64,000 nucleotides of DNA from Syntrophopropionicum sp964397525 (GTDB lineage Bacteria; Bacillota; Desulfotomaculia; Desulfotomaculales; Pelotomaculaceae), in assembly GCA_964397525.1 (NCBI GenBank), contig CAYNIY010000001.1, positions 44,874 to 108,873 of the forward strand. Direction: 5' to 3'. Each line of letters starts with the position of its first letter. Within the stretch, counting starts at the first letter, position 1. This document shows positions 47,980 to 56,262 of this stretch, in pieces. The translations under genes and the position numbers were made by a program. The notes beneath the pieces were generated by a model. It was not told where the DNA came from and did not search any database. It saw only the letters and a list, made by a program, of their open reading frames with translations.

Positions 47980-50415
47980 TCAATTCCGGCAGTAAGGTTC
48001 TTTTTTCTCAGCATCTACACCTGCAGACTTACTAAGCCCTTCATTATACTTCAGCAGTTTCCGGTCAACCATGCCAAAGACACTCTCTTCCGGGTAAACG
48101 CCATGCTCACCGGGCAACCCCGCCGGTATCCCACTTAACAGCTCAATTCCTTCTTCGATATTTCTGACCGCGTAAATATGAAATTTTCCGTTCCTAACCG
48201 CTTCCAAAACCTCTTCTTTCAACATCAGGTCATCTGTGTTTTGAGCAGGGATCACAACACCCTGTGTACCGGACAGCCCTTTAGCCTTGCATACATCAAA
48301 AAATCCTTCGATCTTTTCCGTCGCGCCCCCGATCGGCTGGATCTCGCCGAACTGGTTGACAGATCCCGTAACCGCCAGGCTCTGGTTAACCGGCAACTCC
48401 GACAAACTGGACAAAATGGCATAAAGCTCAGCACTGGACGCGCTGTCGCCCTCAATGCCGTCGTAGAGCTGCTCAAAAGTGATCTGCGCTGTTAATCCAA
48501 GCGGTTTTCCCTGAGCAAACTTACCGCCCAAGTATCCTGCCAGGGTAAGTACTCCCTTGGAATGGATGCTGCCGCTCATCTTGGTTTCCCGCTCGATATT
48601 CACCACTCCGCCGCGCCCCATATAGGTCCTGGCTGTAATTCTGGCTGGGCGGCCAAAAGTGTATCCCCCGGAATCAATTACATAAAGTCCGTTGACCTGC
48701 CCAACGACGTCACCGCTGGTGTCAAAGAGTATTTTTTCCTGATCAAACATTTCCTGAATTTTTTCTTCCAACCCGTTGGAACGGTATACTTTTTCCTTAA
48801 GCGCCCTATCCACATGATGTGCTTCCACGTACTTGCTGTTATCCGCCTGTGCCCAAGCAGCCGCCTCGTAGACAATCTCGATGACCTCGTTAAACCGGGT
48901 GGAGAGCTTTCCCTGGTGGCCGGCCAAGCGGGAACCATACTCAATGATCCTAGCCAAGCCTTCCCGGCTGAAATGCTTGAGCTTCTCCCTCTGGCAGACC
49001 GAATTGATAAATGAAGCATACTGGCGCAGATTATCGGGATTGCGCGGCATTTCTGTATCGAAATCCACTTTGACCTTGAAGAGTTTTTGAAAATCTTCGT
49101 CCCAGGTGTAGAGCAGGTTATAAAGCAGCGGGCTGCCGATTAAGATCACCTTCACGTTGAGAGGGATCGGCTCCGGCCGCAGGGTTACCGTAGGCACCAA
49201 ACGGTATTGTTCGCCGATGTTTTCCACAGTCGCCTGGCGGTATTTCAGGGCTTTCTTTAAAGTATCCCAGGCAAAAGGATCGCTCAACACATCCTTTATC
49301 TGCAAAATCAGGTAACCCCCGTTAGCCCTGTGTAATGATCCGGGCTTGATCATCGTGTGTTCCGTGCTTAGTGCCAGAACCTGGCTTTTGTACTCGATCT
49401 TCCCGAATAAGTTGTAATAGTGGGAACTAGGTTCAATTACTACCGGAACCCCTCCGTCTTTCACGTTGCTGACAAATAGATTCACCCTGTAGCGAATAAA
49501 CGGATCAGACTCTTCCTGAGACATAAAGGCACGCAGCTGTTCAGGTGTGGGGGCTGCGCCCTTGAAAAGCTCCAGGTTGTTTGTTATATCTTTTAAATAC
49601 ATTTTTAAGTAATTAATGATCGGGGGGGATTCTTGGTATTTATCGAGCAGCCGGTCAATCAGCGGGCCGATGGCAAAAAGCGCGATTTCCTTTTCCAGCT
49701 CGGCGATCTGCTCGTTTGCCTTTTTCTCCAGCTGACGTCCGGTGTGGAAAGTCTCCTCCAGCTTCTTGTGCAGCTTGCGTCCTTTTTCCTCAAACTCACG
49801 CCGTTCCTGAGCTGTGAGGTTTTCAAAGTCTTCCGCTGAATAAGGCTTGCCGTCTTTCAGGGGAATAAATATGATCCCATTTGGGGTGCGCTTCATGTCA
49901 AAGCCGTCTGCCAAAGCCTCTGCCTCAATTTCCTGGAAGTAATTTGTCATTTTTTGCTGGACAGACTGTACAATCGCGTTTTTTTTGTTTTCATAGTCAC
50001 CGCTTTCAAAGGCCTTGGGGATATTAACCCTCAGGTCTACTACCATCTCTTCCACATCATCTTTAAAGCCGCGTCCTCCGCCCGCCGGCAGGGACACCGC
50101 CAGGGGACGGTCTTTGTCGCTGAAGTTATATATGTAACACCAGTCATCAGGGACAGATCCCTCAGCCGCTGCTTTAGAAACGATAGCCTGGACATAGGTG
50201 CTTTTACCGGTTCCGGGAGGCCCAACAACAAAAATGTTATAGCCGGGCGCGGCCATAGACAGGCCGAACTGCATGGCTCGGACCGCCCTTTCCTGGCCGA
50301 TAAAACCTTCGAGCGGCTGCATATCCTCTGTGGTCCTGCAAAAGTCGAGATCTTCTTCGCAGCATACTTTTCTCAGTTTTTCCACAGGTACTGTGAATTT
50401 TTTCACATCTTTCAT
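47980..50415 (-). CDS. LonB-like ATP-dependent protease (S16 family)
   Basis: 811 residues from ATG at 50415 (MKDVKKFTVPVEKLR), with GGAGGACG upstream; the frame reaches 50490. AAA part: VVGPPGTGKSTYVQAI (Walker A) near residue 60, a long helical insert (about 150-300) and sensor motifs. The Lon protease domain ends the protein, with catalytic Ser in EGDSASSAEL and Lys in GATEKIEGF, and DLMLKEEVLEAVRNGKFHIY (core LMLKEEVLEAVRNG). No N-terminal LON substrate domain and no clear membrane helix, so it belongs to the group often called Lon-related or LonB/LonC. Probably a cytoplasmic quality-control or regulated protease. Confidence 0.9.
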   Translation of the reverse strand: MKDVKKFTVPVEKLRKVCCEEDLDFCRTTEDMQPLEGFIGQERAVRAMQFGLSMAAPGYNIFVVGPPGTGKSTYVQAIVSKAAAEGSVPDDWCYIYNFSDKDRPLAVSLPAGGGRGFKDDVEEMVVDLRVNIPKAFESGDYENKKNAIVQSVQQKMTNYFQEIEAEALADGFDMKRTPNGIIFIPLKDGKPYSAEDFENLTAQERREFEEKGRKLHKKLEETFHTGRQLEKKANEQIAELEKEIALFAIGPLIDRLLDKYQESPPIINYLKMYLKDITNNLELFKGAAPTPEQLRAFMSQEESDPFIRYRVNLFVSNVKDGGVPVVIEPSSHYYNLFGKIEYKSQVLALSTEHTMIKPGSLHRANGGYLILQIKDVLSDPFAWDTLKKALKYRQATVENIGEQYRLVPTVTLRPEPIPLNVKVILIGSPLLYNLLYTWDEDFQKLFKVKVDFDTEMPRNPDNLRQYASFINSVCQREKLKHFSREGLARIIEYGSRLAGHQGKLSTRFNEVIEIVYEAAAWAQADNSKYVEAHHVDRALKEKVYRSNGLEEKIQEMFDQEKILFDTSGDVVGQVNGLYVIDSGGYTFGRPARITARTYMGRGGVVNIERETKMSGSIHSKGVLTLAGYLGGKFAQGKPLGLTAQITFEQLYDGIEGDSASSAELYAILSSLSELPVNQSLAVTGSVNQFGEIQPIGGATEKIEGFFDVCKAKGLSGTQGVVIPAQNTDDLMLKEEVLEAVRNGKFHIYAVRNIEEGIELLSGIPAGLPGEHGVYPEESVFGMVDRKLLKYNEGLSKSAGVDAEKKEPYCRN

Positions 50416-50572
50416 ATATGTCGTCCTCCGCCGATTAATATTCCCAGTGAATATACCAGGCTTAAAAACTCCAGTCCCGCCAGCACTCAATGATCATAAT
50501 TTACATCTGGTTTTACAGCGTGACAAATGCGGACCAAGACCTGTGCTTTTTATGCACGAATGCTCCAAACGC

Positions 50573-51550
50573 TTACTGCACCTTCTCACGCCCGCTGCCA
50601 TCCGTCCTGACCCGGAAAAGCCCGGTAAGATCCTCGTTATTAATATAGTACACCCATTCCCCGGATACATTGATATCCAGGGAGTCATCGTCATTGAGCT
50701 TCTGCCGACTGCTGCCGTCCGTCTTGATCCGGTATATTTTAAAGTCGTCGCTGCTGTTTTGATAATACACCCAGTCCCCGGCTGCATTGACATACTTGCA
50801 TTTATCCTCAACAAGTTTCTGCCGTCCGCTGCCGTCGCCTTTCACCCGGTACAATTTGCGGCTGTCGCTGCCGTTGCTGTAATACACCCATTCTCCGACT
50901 ACATTGATGTTATAGGAATCATCCTCAACAAGCTTCTGCCGCCCGCTGCCGTCGACCGGCATCCGGTACAGCCTGCCGCCATCGCTTTCGTTTCTGTAAT
51001 ACACCCAGTCCCCGGCTACATTGAAATTTTTACACCCATCATCACCAAGCTGCTGCCGTTCACTGCCGTCAGCCTTGACCCGGTATAGCCTGGCGTCGGC
51101 GACACTATAGCCTTCGATTACATAATAAATCCAGTCCCCGGCAGCATCAACTTCAATGCACCTGTCGTCACCAATCCTCTGCCGGCCGCTGCCATCTGAC
51201 TTCATCCGGTAGAGTTTGCCGCCGTCGCTGTCGTTACTGTAATACACCCAGTCCCCAGCCACATCAACAAACCAGGATTCATCGCCATTGAGCTTTTGCC
51301 GTCCGCTGCCATCAGTTTTCATTCGGTACAGCCCATAATCCCTGATATTCATGTAATATACCCATTCGCCCGCCTGCCAGACAAATTTATTGCTTGCTCC
51401 ATTGACCGTTGAGGAAGACGAGTCAATAGCTGCCGGAGTTGACTGGTCAGGAGGCTGAATGCTTTTTAAACCACAGCCAGCCAATAAAATTGCCACTATC
51501 GCCAATCCGATTAGACATACATTGACTTTACTTGTTTTAAGTATTCCCAT
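50573..51550 (-). CDS. Lipoprotein built of ~39-residue WVYY repeats (DUF5050-like)
   Basis: 325 residues from ATG at 51550 (MGILKTSK), after GGAGAGATATT; the frame opens at 51568. The signal peptide ends with lipobox ILLAGC, so Cys26 is lipidated. Then come six full repeats and a partial seventh, each starting WVYY (one WIYY) and running (S/N)-x-SDGxKLYRMKxDGSGRQKL...(V/A)AGD. Each is a beta-rich unit of about 39-42 residues, so a six- or seven-bladed propeller-like fold is likely. At the DNA level the units are also similar, about 120 bp each, which points to internal duplication. It should face outward from the cell membrane; its ligand is unknown. GC and codon use look like the neighbours. 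Confidence 0.85.
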   Translation of the reverse strand: MGILKTSKVNVCLIGLAIVAILLAGCGLKSIQPPDQSTPAAIDSSSSTVNGASNKFVWQAGEWVYYMNIRDYGLYRMKTDGSGRQKLNGDESWFVDVAGDWVYYSNDSDGGKLYRMKSDGSGRQRIGDDRCIEVDAAGDWIYYVIEGYSVADARLYRVKADGSERQQLGDDGCKNFNVAGDWVYYRNESDGGRLYRMPVDGSGRQKLVEDDSYNINVVGEWVYYSNGSDSRKLYRVKGDGSGRQKLVEDKCKYVNAAGDWVYYQNSSDDFKIYRIKTDGSSRQKLNDDDSLDINVSGEWVYYINNEDLTGLFRVRTDGSGREKVQ

Positions 51551-51807
51551 AATATCTCTCCGTTTCAAAATTATTTTGCAAGCTCTTCATTACTGATAAT
51601 TGGTTCTTTAATACATACCATAATCCTCTTGTTTATATTAATCTTACCACATTTACGGGGTTCTTGTTATATGCACATGGCAGCCATCTTGGTTATTCAA
51701 ATCATCCCTTCACCTCTGTTCCAGTTCAGGGAAAGTATTAAAAGTAATCTTTCCAAGCAAGAAAAGATAAAAGCGTCCCGGGTGGAACGCCTTACTATCT
51801 TATCCTT

Positions 51808-51840
51808 TTTTATAAAAAGCCGCCCCAATGAATTGACGGC
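51808..51840 (-). terminator. Intrinsic terminator after the AbrB-like gene
   Basis: GCCGTC (minus strand, 51840-51835) pairs with GGCGGC (51824-51819), including one G-U pair, across a 10-nt loop and is followed by TTTTTATAAAAAA. It lies 18 bp past the stop codon. A second, bulged hairpin at about 51768-51806 may add to termination. Confidence 0.7.
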
Positions 51841-51857
51841 ATCTTAAGCAGGACAAT

Positions 51858-52109
51858 TTATTTGATAATTCTATGTATAGCTGTGACACACTCACCACAG
51901 ACACTTTTACCCTTTATGTATTTTATGCTCTTTGTGCTGTCACAAAAAGTACAAGCCGGCTCATATCTCTTCAAGATAATGCGTTCGCCATCAACAAATA
52001 TTTCCATAGGATCCCTTACTTCAATGCCTAAATCACTTCTTAATTCTCTGGGTATTATAACCCGTCCGAGCCAGTCCATTTTTCTGACTAAACCAGTTGC
52101 CTTCAACAT
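51858..52109 (-). CDS. SpoVT/AbrB-type regulator with C-terminal zinc-ribbon-like segment
   Basis: 83 residues from ATG at 52109 (MLKATGLVRKMD), with AAAGGGGAG upstream; the frame extends to 52133. Swapped-hairpin DNA-binding domain: RKMDWLGRVIIPRELRSDLGIEVRDPMEIF (core MDWLGRVIIPRELR). The C-terminal half has CTFCDSTKSIKYIKGKSVCGEC, with two CxxC pairs that could bind zinc. This resembles Bacillus AbrB/Abh/SpoVT in the N-terminus but with a metal-binding tail. AbrB-type proteins are transition-state regulators. A perfect 12-bp palindrome overlaps the -10 of its promoter, so autoregulation is possible. Confidence 0.85.
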   Translation of the reverse strand: MLKATGLVRKMDWLGRVIIPRELRSDLGIEVRDPMEIFVDGERIILKRYEPACTFCDSTKSIKYIKGKSVCGECVTAIHRIIK

Positions 52110-52143
52110 TATCTCCCCTTTTTCAACAATCAATCAGAAAATT

Positions 52144-52178
52144 TACTATATAGTACCAGTAATAGATTATAGTGTAAA
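52144..52178 (-). promoter_or_regulatory. Promoter of the AbrB-like gene overlapping a 12-bp palindrome
   Basis: On the minus strand TTTACA (-35, 52173-52178) and TACTAT (-10, 52150-52155) are 17 bp apart. The -10 lies within the perfect palindrome TACTATATAGTA (52144-52155), a likely operator if the regulator controls itself. Confidence 0.5.
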
Positions 52179-52357
52179 TAGGACTTTTGGTTAGTAATTG
52201 GAGCGGCCCGTCTTCAAGCCCGATCCAAAATCCTACAGTATATTCAATAATAAACCTCTCCAGGTGATGGACCGTCAAGCTCTTAATTTTTTACTTGTCT
52301 GTCCGAGCCCTTGTTTTTATTGCCAAAATGTTCGCTAAAAACATATCCCCATTTAAA

Positions 52358-52388
52358 TTTACAAAAAGAAAAAGCCCCGAAAGGCTTG
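52358..52388 (-). terminator. Intrinsic terminator of tRNA-Leu
   Basis: AAGCC (minus strand, 52387-52383) pairs with GGCTT (52376-52372) around TTTCGG-type loop and is followed by TTTCTTTTT. It lies 6 bp after the CCA end of the tRNA. Confidence 0.8.
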
Positions 52389-52393
52389 TGTGT

Positions 52394-52482
52394 TGGTGCC
52401 CGAGACCGGAATCGAACCGGTACGGGGAGTTAACCCCGCAGGATTTTAAGTCCTGTGCGTCTGCCAGTTCCGCCACTCGGGC
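52394..52482 (-). tRNA. tRNA-Leu (anticodon UAA), CCA encoded
   Basis: 89 nt with the 3' CCA included. Acceptor GCCCGAG pairs with CTCGGGC; discriminator A. The anticodon stem CAGGA/TCCTG encloses the loop CTTAAAA, giving anticodon TAA. A long variable arm (GCGGGGTTAACTCCCCG) marks a class II tRNA, and the T arm CCGGTTCGATTCCGG is standard. The A/G discriminator and long arm agree with leucine. An open frame of 61 codons across this region is only a shadow of the tRNA. Confidence 0.97.
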
Positions 52483-52596
52483 ATTTTAGTTCAGTTTAGC
52501 GCAAAGTAATTCTAGCATTTCGGATTTGCATTGTCAAGAATTCGGGTTTTTTTGCAGGGTCTGCATCTGGTTTGTCTCTGAAAGAGTTTTATGCGC

Positions 52597-52625
52597 TTGC
52601 ACTTTTATCATTTGTGCTGTAAAAT
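52597..52625 (+). promoter_or_regulatory. Sigma-A-type promoter of the degV cassette
   Basis: TTGCAC (-35, 52597-52602) and TAAAAT (-10, 52620-52625) are 17 bp apart, about 30 bp before the DegV start codon. Confidence 0.72.
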
Positions 52626-52656
52626 TTCCCGTAAAGATCAGTAAAGGATTGTTCAT

Positions 52657-53493
52657 ATGAGTATTAAAATAATCACCGACAGCTCTTGCGACCTGCCGCA
52701 AGAAATGGTTGAAGAATATGATATCGGTATAGTTTCCCTGCACGTCACCTTTGATAACAACGAAACTTTTACCGAAAGGGTGACCATTAAACCAGAGCAG
52801 TTCTGGGAACGCATGGCAGCCAACCGGGGGTTGCCCAAGACATCCCGGCCGGCGCCGGAAGCTTTCGCCAAAGCTTTCAGGGAAGCGCTGGCCAACCATA
52901 CCTCGGTTATATTTATTGGTTTATCATCAGCCCTCAGCGGCACCTTTGAAAGCGCCCAACTGGCAGCGAAATCTGTGCCCGGAGACATATACCTGATTGA
53001 TTCTTTAACAGGTTCACTGGGGCTGGGCATCCTGGCCATCAAAGCTCTTGAGTTAATCGGCTCCGAAGAAAGTGTGCAGGATGTTGTAAAAAAGGTCATC
53101 GATTACAGGAATAAAATGACCACCCTTTTTACGATGGACTCCTTAGAGAACCTGATTAAAGGCGGACGTGTTGGTCGGCTGCCGGGCTTTATCGGCACTA
53201 TGCTCAGCATCAGGCCCATCGGTAAAGCAGGGGACAAGGGCCAGATAGATGTACTGGAAAAGGTGCGGGGGCGCACCAAGTCACTGCAGCGGATTGTACA
53301 GCTGGTAGGTGAAATGGGCGGCGGCCTGCAGGATAAGATTGTAGGCATCAGCCACGTCAACTGTCTTCAGGAGGCTTTGAAATTACAGAAAAACATAGAA
53401 GAAAATTATCATCCTGGCAGGGTGATTGTCAGCAAAATAGGCAGCACAATGGGGACATACGCCGGCAACGGAGGCATAATTGTATCGTTTTGA
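52657..53493 (+). CDS. DegV family fatty-acid-binding protein
   Basis: 278 residues. DegV fold hallmarks: KIITDSSCDLP at the start, VTFDNNETF, KTSRPAPEAFAKAF, IFIGLSSALSGTFESA (the Ser/Thr cluster that binds the lipid carboxylate), IDSLTGSLGLGILA, and the C-terminal KIGSTMGTYAGNGG. FakB-type DegV proteins bind free fatty acids for the FakA kinase, giving acyl phosphate for phospholipid synthesis. No fakA gene is in the window. It has its own promoter and is followed by three small genes on the same strand. Confidence 0.93.
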   Translation: MSIKIITDSSCDLPQEMVEEYDIGIVSLHVTFDNNETFTERVTIKPEQFWERMAANRGLPKTSRPAPEAFAKAFREALANHTSVIFIGLSSALSGTFESAQLAAKSVPGDIYLIDSLTGSLGLGILAIKALELIGSEESVQDVVKKVIDYRNKMTTLFTMDSLENLIKGGRVGRLPGFIGTMLSIRPIGKAGDKGQIDVLEKVRGRTKSLQRIVQLVGEMGGGLQDKIVGISHVNCLQEALKLQKNIEENYHPGRVIVSKIGSTMGTYAGNGGIIVSF

Positions 53494-53511
53494 TCAGAAA
53501 GGAGCCGCGGT

Positions 53512-53778
53512 ATGAGATCGAAAACAGGCAAACTGCTTCAAATGCTCGAAAATAAAAGCAAAATCAATATTTGTCTCTATATTGATGACGGTGTTGAAGT
53601 AAACAACAGGCCCCTGAGCAAAGTCACCTGCAGGATAAGAGGTGATCTGCTCATCCTCAATGAAATGATACCAATCCCTGTTAATGATCAATATATAGCC
53701 AGCCTGGAAGACGACAAAGCGGAAATAATATTCTTGGATCCTGATCACCAGGTTGTCCACGTTAAAATTTTTATTTAG
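53512..53778 (+). CDS. Hypothetical protein, 88 residues
   Basis: Not recognised. It starts 18 bp after degV with GAAAGGAG just upstream of the ATG, so co-expression with DegV is likely. The protein has a basic N-terminus (MRSKTGKLLQML) and then alternating hydrophobic strands (INICLYIDDGVEV, GDLLILNEMIPIPV, EIIFLDPDHQVVHVKIFI, core EIIFLDPDHQVVHV), suggesting a small all-beta domain. No signal peptide, no Cys. Function unknown. Confidence 0.72.
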   Translation: MRSKTGKLLQMLENKSKINICLYIDDGVEVNNRPLSKVTCRIRGDLLILNEMIPIPVNDQYIASLEDDKAEIIFLDPDHQVVHVKIFI

Positions 53779-53805
53779 TTAATAAATGATTTAAGGAGAA
53801 TTTCT

Positions 53806-54186
53806 TTGGCTTTAAAAATTACCTGGGCCAAAGCGCCGTCCTGTATGGATCAGGAGTCACCTTGCAAAACACGCTTGCGCGTAACCACGACCAACACGGG
53901 AAATTCACCGGTAATAATAAAAGAAATAGGGATCAGGCACCCCAGAAAATCCCGGCTGGAATTTGAAACCATTGAGCGCCTGGGGATTCTTTTAGGGCCC
54001 TCGGAAGAGGCCAGTGCTTATCTTGAAAGAGACCAGATAAACGGGCTGCATCGGTATGACTCAATTTTCGCTAAAGATGATACCGGTGTTATATATTATC
54101 CCGGTACAGGCTTGGCTGCAAAAATCAGCCGGTTCTTATGGTGGCGTTTTGGCTTTAAATCCACTAAAGACTTAAATAAATTTTAG
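53806..54186 (+). CDS. Hypothetical protein, 126 residues
   Basis: Not recognised. TTG start with TAAGGAG upstream. It appears to be a small immunoglobulin-like or beta-sandwich protein: LRVTTTNTGNSPVIIKEIGIRHP (core VTTTNTGNSPVIIKEIG) is typical of strand-turn-strand domains, and a basic C-terminus (WWRFGFKSTKDLNKF) follows the only aromatic cluster. No signal peptide. It follows the 88-residue gene by 27 bp in the degV cassette. Function unknown. Confidence 0.7.
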   Translation: MALKITWAKAPSCMDQESPCKTRLRVTTTNTGNSPVIIKEIGIRHPRKSRLEFETIERLGILLGPSEEASAYLERDQINGLHRYDSIFAKDDTGVIYYPGTGLAAKISRFLWWRFGFKSTKDLNKF

Positions 54187-54262
54187 GTTTTGATAATTCA
54201 TGATCTATTATTCATAGATTGATGTATTATATTAAGTAAGAACTTCATCGGGGGAGTGTCTT

Positions 54263-54472
54263 ATGGATCCTTCGCTGCAATATTTTCAGAGCCATATGTG
54301 GCTTTTTACAGCCCTAATCATTTGGAGTCTTATCTGGAAGGCTCTAGCCCTCTGGCACTCCGCTCGCAACAACCAGTTGGCCTGGTACATTGTACTGATT
54401 TTTATTAACACAGTCGGTATACTTGAAATAATATACCTTTTGTTTTTCCGAAGGAAAAGGACCATCTTCTGA
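54263..54472 (+). CDS. DUF5652 family small membrane protein
   Basis: 69 residues. ATG after GGGGGAGTGTCTT. Two membrane helices (about 13-30 and 40-62) around the short motif ALWHSARNNQLAWYIVLI (core ALWHSARNNQLAW), the pattern of DUF5652, and a basic tail (FRRKRTIF). It is probably an integral inner-membrane protein with both ends inside. Function unknown. It is followed by a strong terminator and may have its own promoter in the AT-rich stretch before it. Confidence 0.82.
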   Translation: MDPSLQYFQSHMWLFTALIIWSLIWKALALWHSARNNQLAWYIVLIFINTVGILEIIYLLFFRRKRTIF

Positions 54473-54494
54473 ACACGCATCATAATGTTATGAA

Positions 54495-54521
54495 AACCCG
54501 CCATCGCTGGCGGGTTTTTTT
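54495..54521. terminator. Bidirectional intrinsic terminator
   Basis: A perfect 9-bp inverted repeat, AACCCGCCA (54495-54503) and TGGCGGGTT (54508-54516), with a 4-nt loop, has a T-tract on the plus strand (TTTTTTT) for the small membrane-protein gene and a shorter one on the minus strand for the convergent ThDP enzyme gene. Confidence 0.88.
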
Positions 54522-56112
54522 ATGCCGGAGATTTAAGAGGTGCGGTGATGACTTCCAACAATACCGTCTTGTCTGACCCGACAGCCTGTTTGATCGCACC
54601 TTCAATTTCTGCCGGATCCTCGATCCGGAACCCTTCGGCGCCGCAGGCTTGTGCCAGCTGCACAAAATCCGGTGCGGGCAGCCCTTGGTCACAGGATTTT
54701 AATCCTTGGGCAGCCGTTTTGTTTTTTTCGATACTATTAATCTGGTCCTTAACAACTATTATGGTTATTGCTAAATTATAGCGAACGCAGGTAAGCAACT
54801 CACTCATTGAAGTGATCATTCCGCCGTCACCGACAATTGCGATAACCGTCCTATCCCTGCCGGCAAGCTTGGCCCCAATGGCAGCCGGCAGGCCGCTCCC
54901 AATGCTTTGCCACATACTTGAAAGCAGAACATCCTGGTTTTCTACGAGGTAGCCCAAATCAAACCAGTGGGAGAATTCCCCAACATCCACAGTAATAACC
55001 GATTTTGGAGGCACGACCTGGTTCAGGGCGGACATCAACCTTAAAGGATGGATCGGCCTGTCCTTGTTTTCCCTGGCCTGGGCTGCCACCTGCTTGACGT
55101 GCAGCGCCTCCTCTTTTATTTTCCCCACCCATTCCTGGTTCACGGCATAATTTTCAAGATCGTGCATGATCACTTCTATAAGAAGCCCTAGGTCCCCGCT
55201 AGCAGCGGCATGCGCGTTTACGGAAATATGTTCAGGCCGCGCAGCCAGCTGGATGATTTTAATATTATCGGGGAAAAGCTGTTTTTCAAAGGAGATGTTG
55301 CCGATCAGGATCAGGCAGTCTGCTTCATTGACAATAGGGGGCAGATAAGTTTCCCCCAGCCCGCCCAGGTTTCGTTTGAAGGATCCCCTGATCACACTCT
55401 TGGCCTCCCGGGCCACGATCAGGCCAGATCCTATTTTATGTGATAATTCCAAAACCTGGTAGAGTGCTTCTTCTGCTCCCCTGCCCAGCACAATCAGCGG
55501 TTTTTTCATATCCCTGAAAGCCTCGATGATATTTTCATTGCTGCCGGAAAAAACCGGGGGCTTGCTGATTTCAATAATATCAACCGGCAGCGTGTCAAGG
55601 GAAACAGGTTTGGCTAACACGTCCCTGGGCACTGTGATATGCGCCGCTGAAAAATCAAGATATGCCTCCCTGCCAGCTAAAGCAAGGATTTCCGCCACGG
55701 AAACAGGTTCTATCAGGAGCGATGTAAATTTAGAAAAACTCCCATATAAAAGCTGCTGGTCAAAATACTGTTTTGTTTTGGCGCCGATTTTTTTTGTCTC
55801 TACCTGCTCCGTTATGGCTAATACCGGACTCCCATCCAAACATGCTTCTGCCAATCCTTTCAGCAGACTGACCGCGCCAGGCCCGGCAGATGCTGTACAG
55901 ACAGACAACCTGCCGGTCAGCCTGGCCTCGTAAGCAGCCATAAAAGCGGCATTGGCTTCATTCGTGGCGGCAATAAATTCAATTTTCTGCTGGTGATCCA
56001 AGGCATCCATTAAAGGAGCCATGGCATCGCAGCGGACTCCGTAAATCCTTACTACACCCCATTCGGCCAGCTGGGCCAGGATAAAATCAGCAACACTGCC
56101 GTTTATACGCAA
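54520..56112 (-). CDS. ThDP-dependent enzyme of the acetolactate synthase/pyruvate oxidase family
   Basis: 530 residues from TTG at 56112 (MRINGSVADFIL), 8 nt after AAAGGG; the frame opens at 56142. PYR domain with the catalytic Glu in ATNEANAAFMAAYEA (core TNEANAAFMA), middle domain with LIVLGRGAEEAL, and PP domain with GSGLPAAIGAKLA and the ThDP motif GDGGMITSMSE...VVKDQ. In the classical motif GDG-x26-NN, the metal-binding Asn is replaced by Asp and its partner by Lys. It is an orphan: no small regulatory subunit (ilvN) or pathway genes are adjacent. Candidate activities include acetolactate formation, pyruvate oxidation or decarboxylation of another 2-oxoacid. Activity cannot be read from sequence. 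Confidence 0.85.
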   Translation of the reverse strand: MRINGSVADFILAQLAEWGVVRIYGVRCDAMAPLMDALDHQQKIEFIAATNEANAAFMAAYEARLTGRLSVCTASAGPGAVSLLKGLAEACLDGSPVLAITEQVETKKIGAKTKQYFDQQLLYGSFSKFTSLLIEPVSVAEILALAGREAYLDFSAAHITVPRDVLAKPVSLDTLPVDIIEISKPPVFSGSNENIIEAFRDMKKPLIVLGRGAEEALYQVLELSHKIGSGLIVAREAKSVIRGSFKRNLGGLGETYLPPIVNEADCLILIGNISFEKQLFPDNIKIIQLAARPEHISVNAHAAASGDLGLLIEVIMHDLENYAVNQEWVGKIKEEALHVKQVAAQARENKDRPIHPLRLMSALNQVVPPKSVITVDVGEFSHWFDLGYLVENQDVLLSSMWQSIGSGLPAAIGAKLAGRDRTVIAIVGDGGMITSMSELLTCVRYNLAITIIVVKDQINSIEKNKTAAQGLKSCDQGLPAPDFVQLAQACGAEGFRIEDPAEIEGAIKQAVGSDKTVLLEVITAPLKSPA

Positions 56113-56212
56113 CCGGTTCACCCTTTCTAATAATCTCAACAATTAATTCTGTCATATAATTCATTCATCAGCAATTAAAATAATCCTGCATCTGATGGCT
56201 TCAGAAATTATT

Positions 56213-56240
56213 TTGGAAATGATCTGTGATATGTTATAAT
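56213..56240 (+). promoter_or_regulatory. Sigma-A-type promoter of the PBP1A gene
   Basis: TTGGAA (-35, 56213-56218) and TATAAT (-10, 56235-56240) are 16 bp apart, about 22 bp before the start codon region. Confidence 0.68.
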
Positions 56241-56262
56241 TCTTTTAACTTTGGGGAGGGAT

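Noticed and set aside
51629..51847. 72-codon plus-strand frame between the repeat lipoprotein and AbrB-like genes
   Set aside because: No ribosome site, no family resemblance, and it runs through the terminator of the AbrB-like gene.
52291..52476. 61-codon minus-strand frame over the tRNA
   Set aside because: It is created by tRNA-Leu sequence; the tRNA is a full, folded gene.
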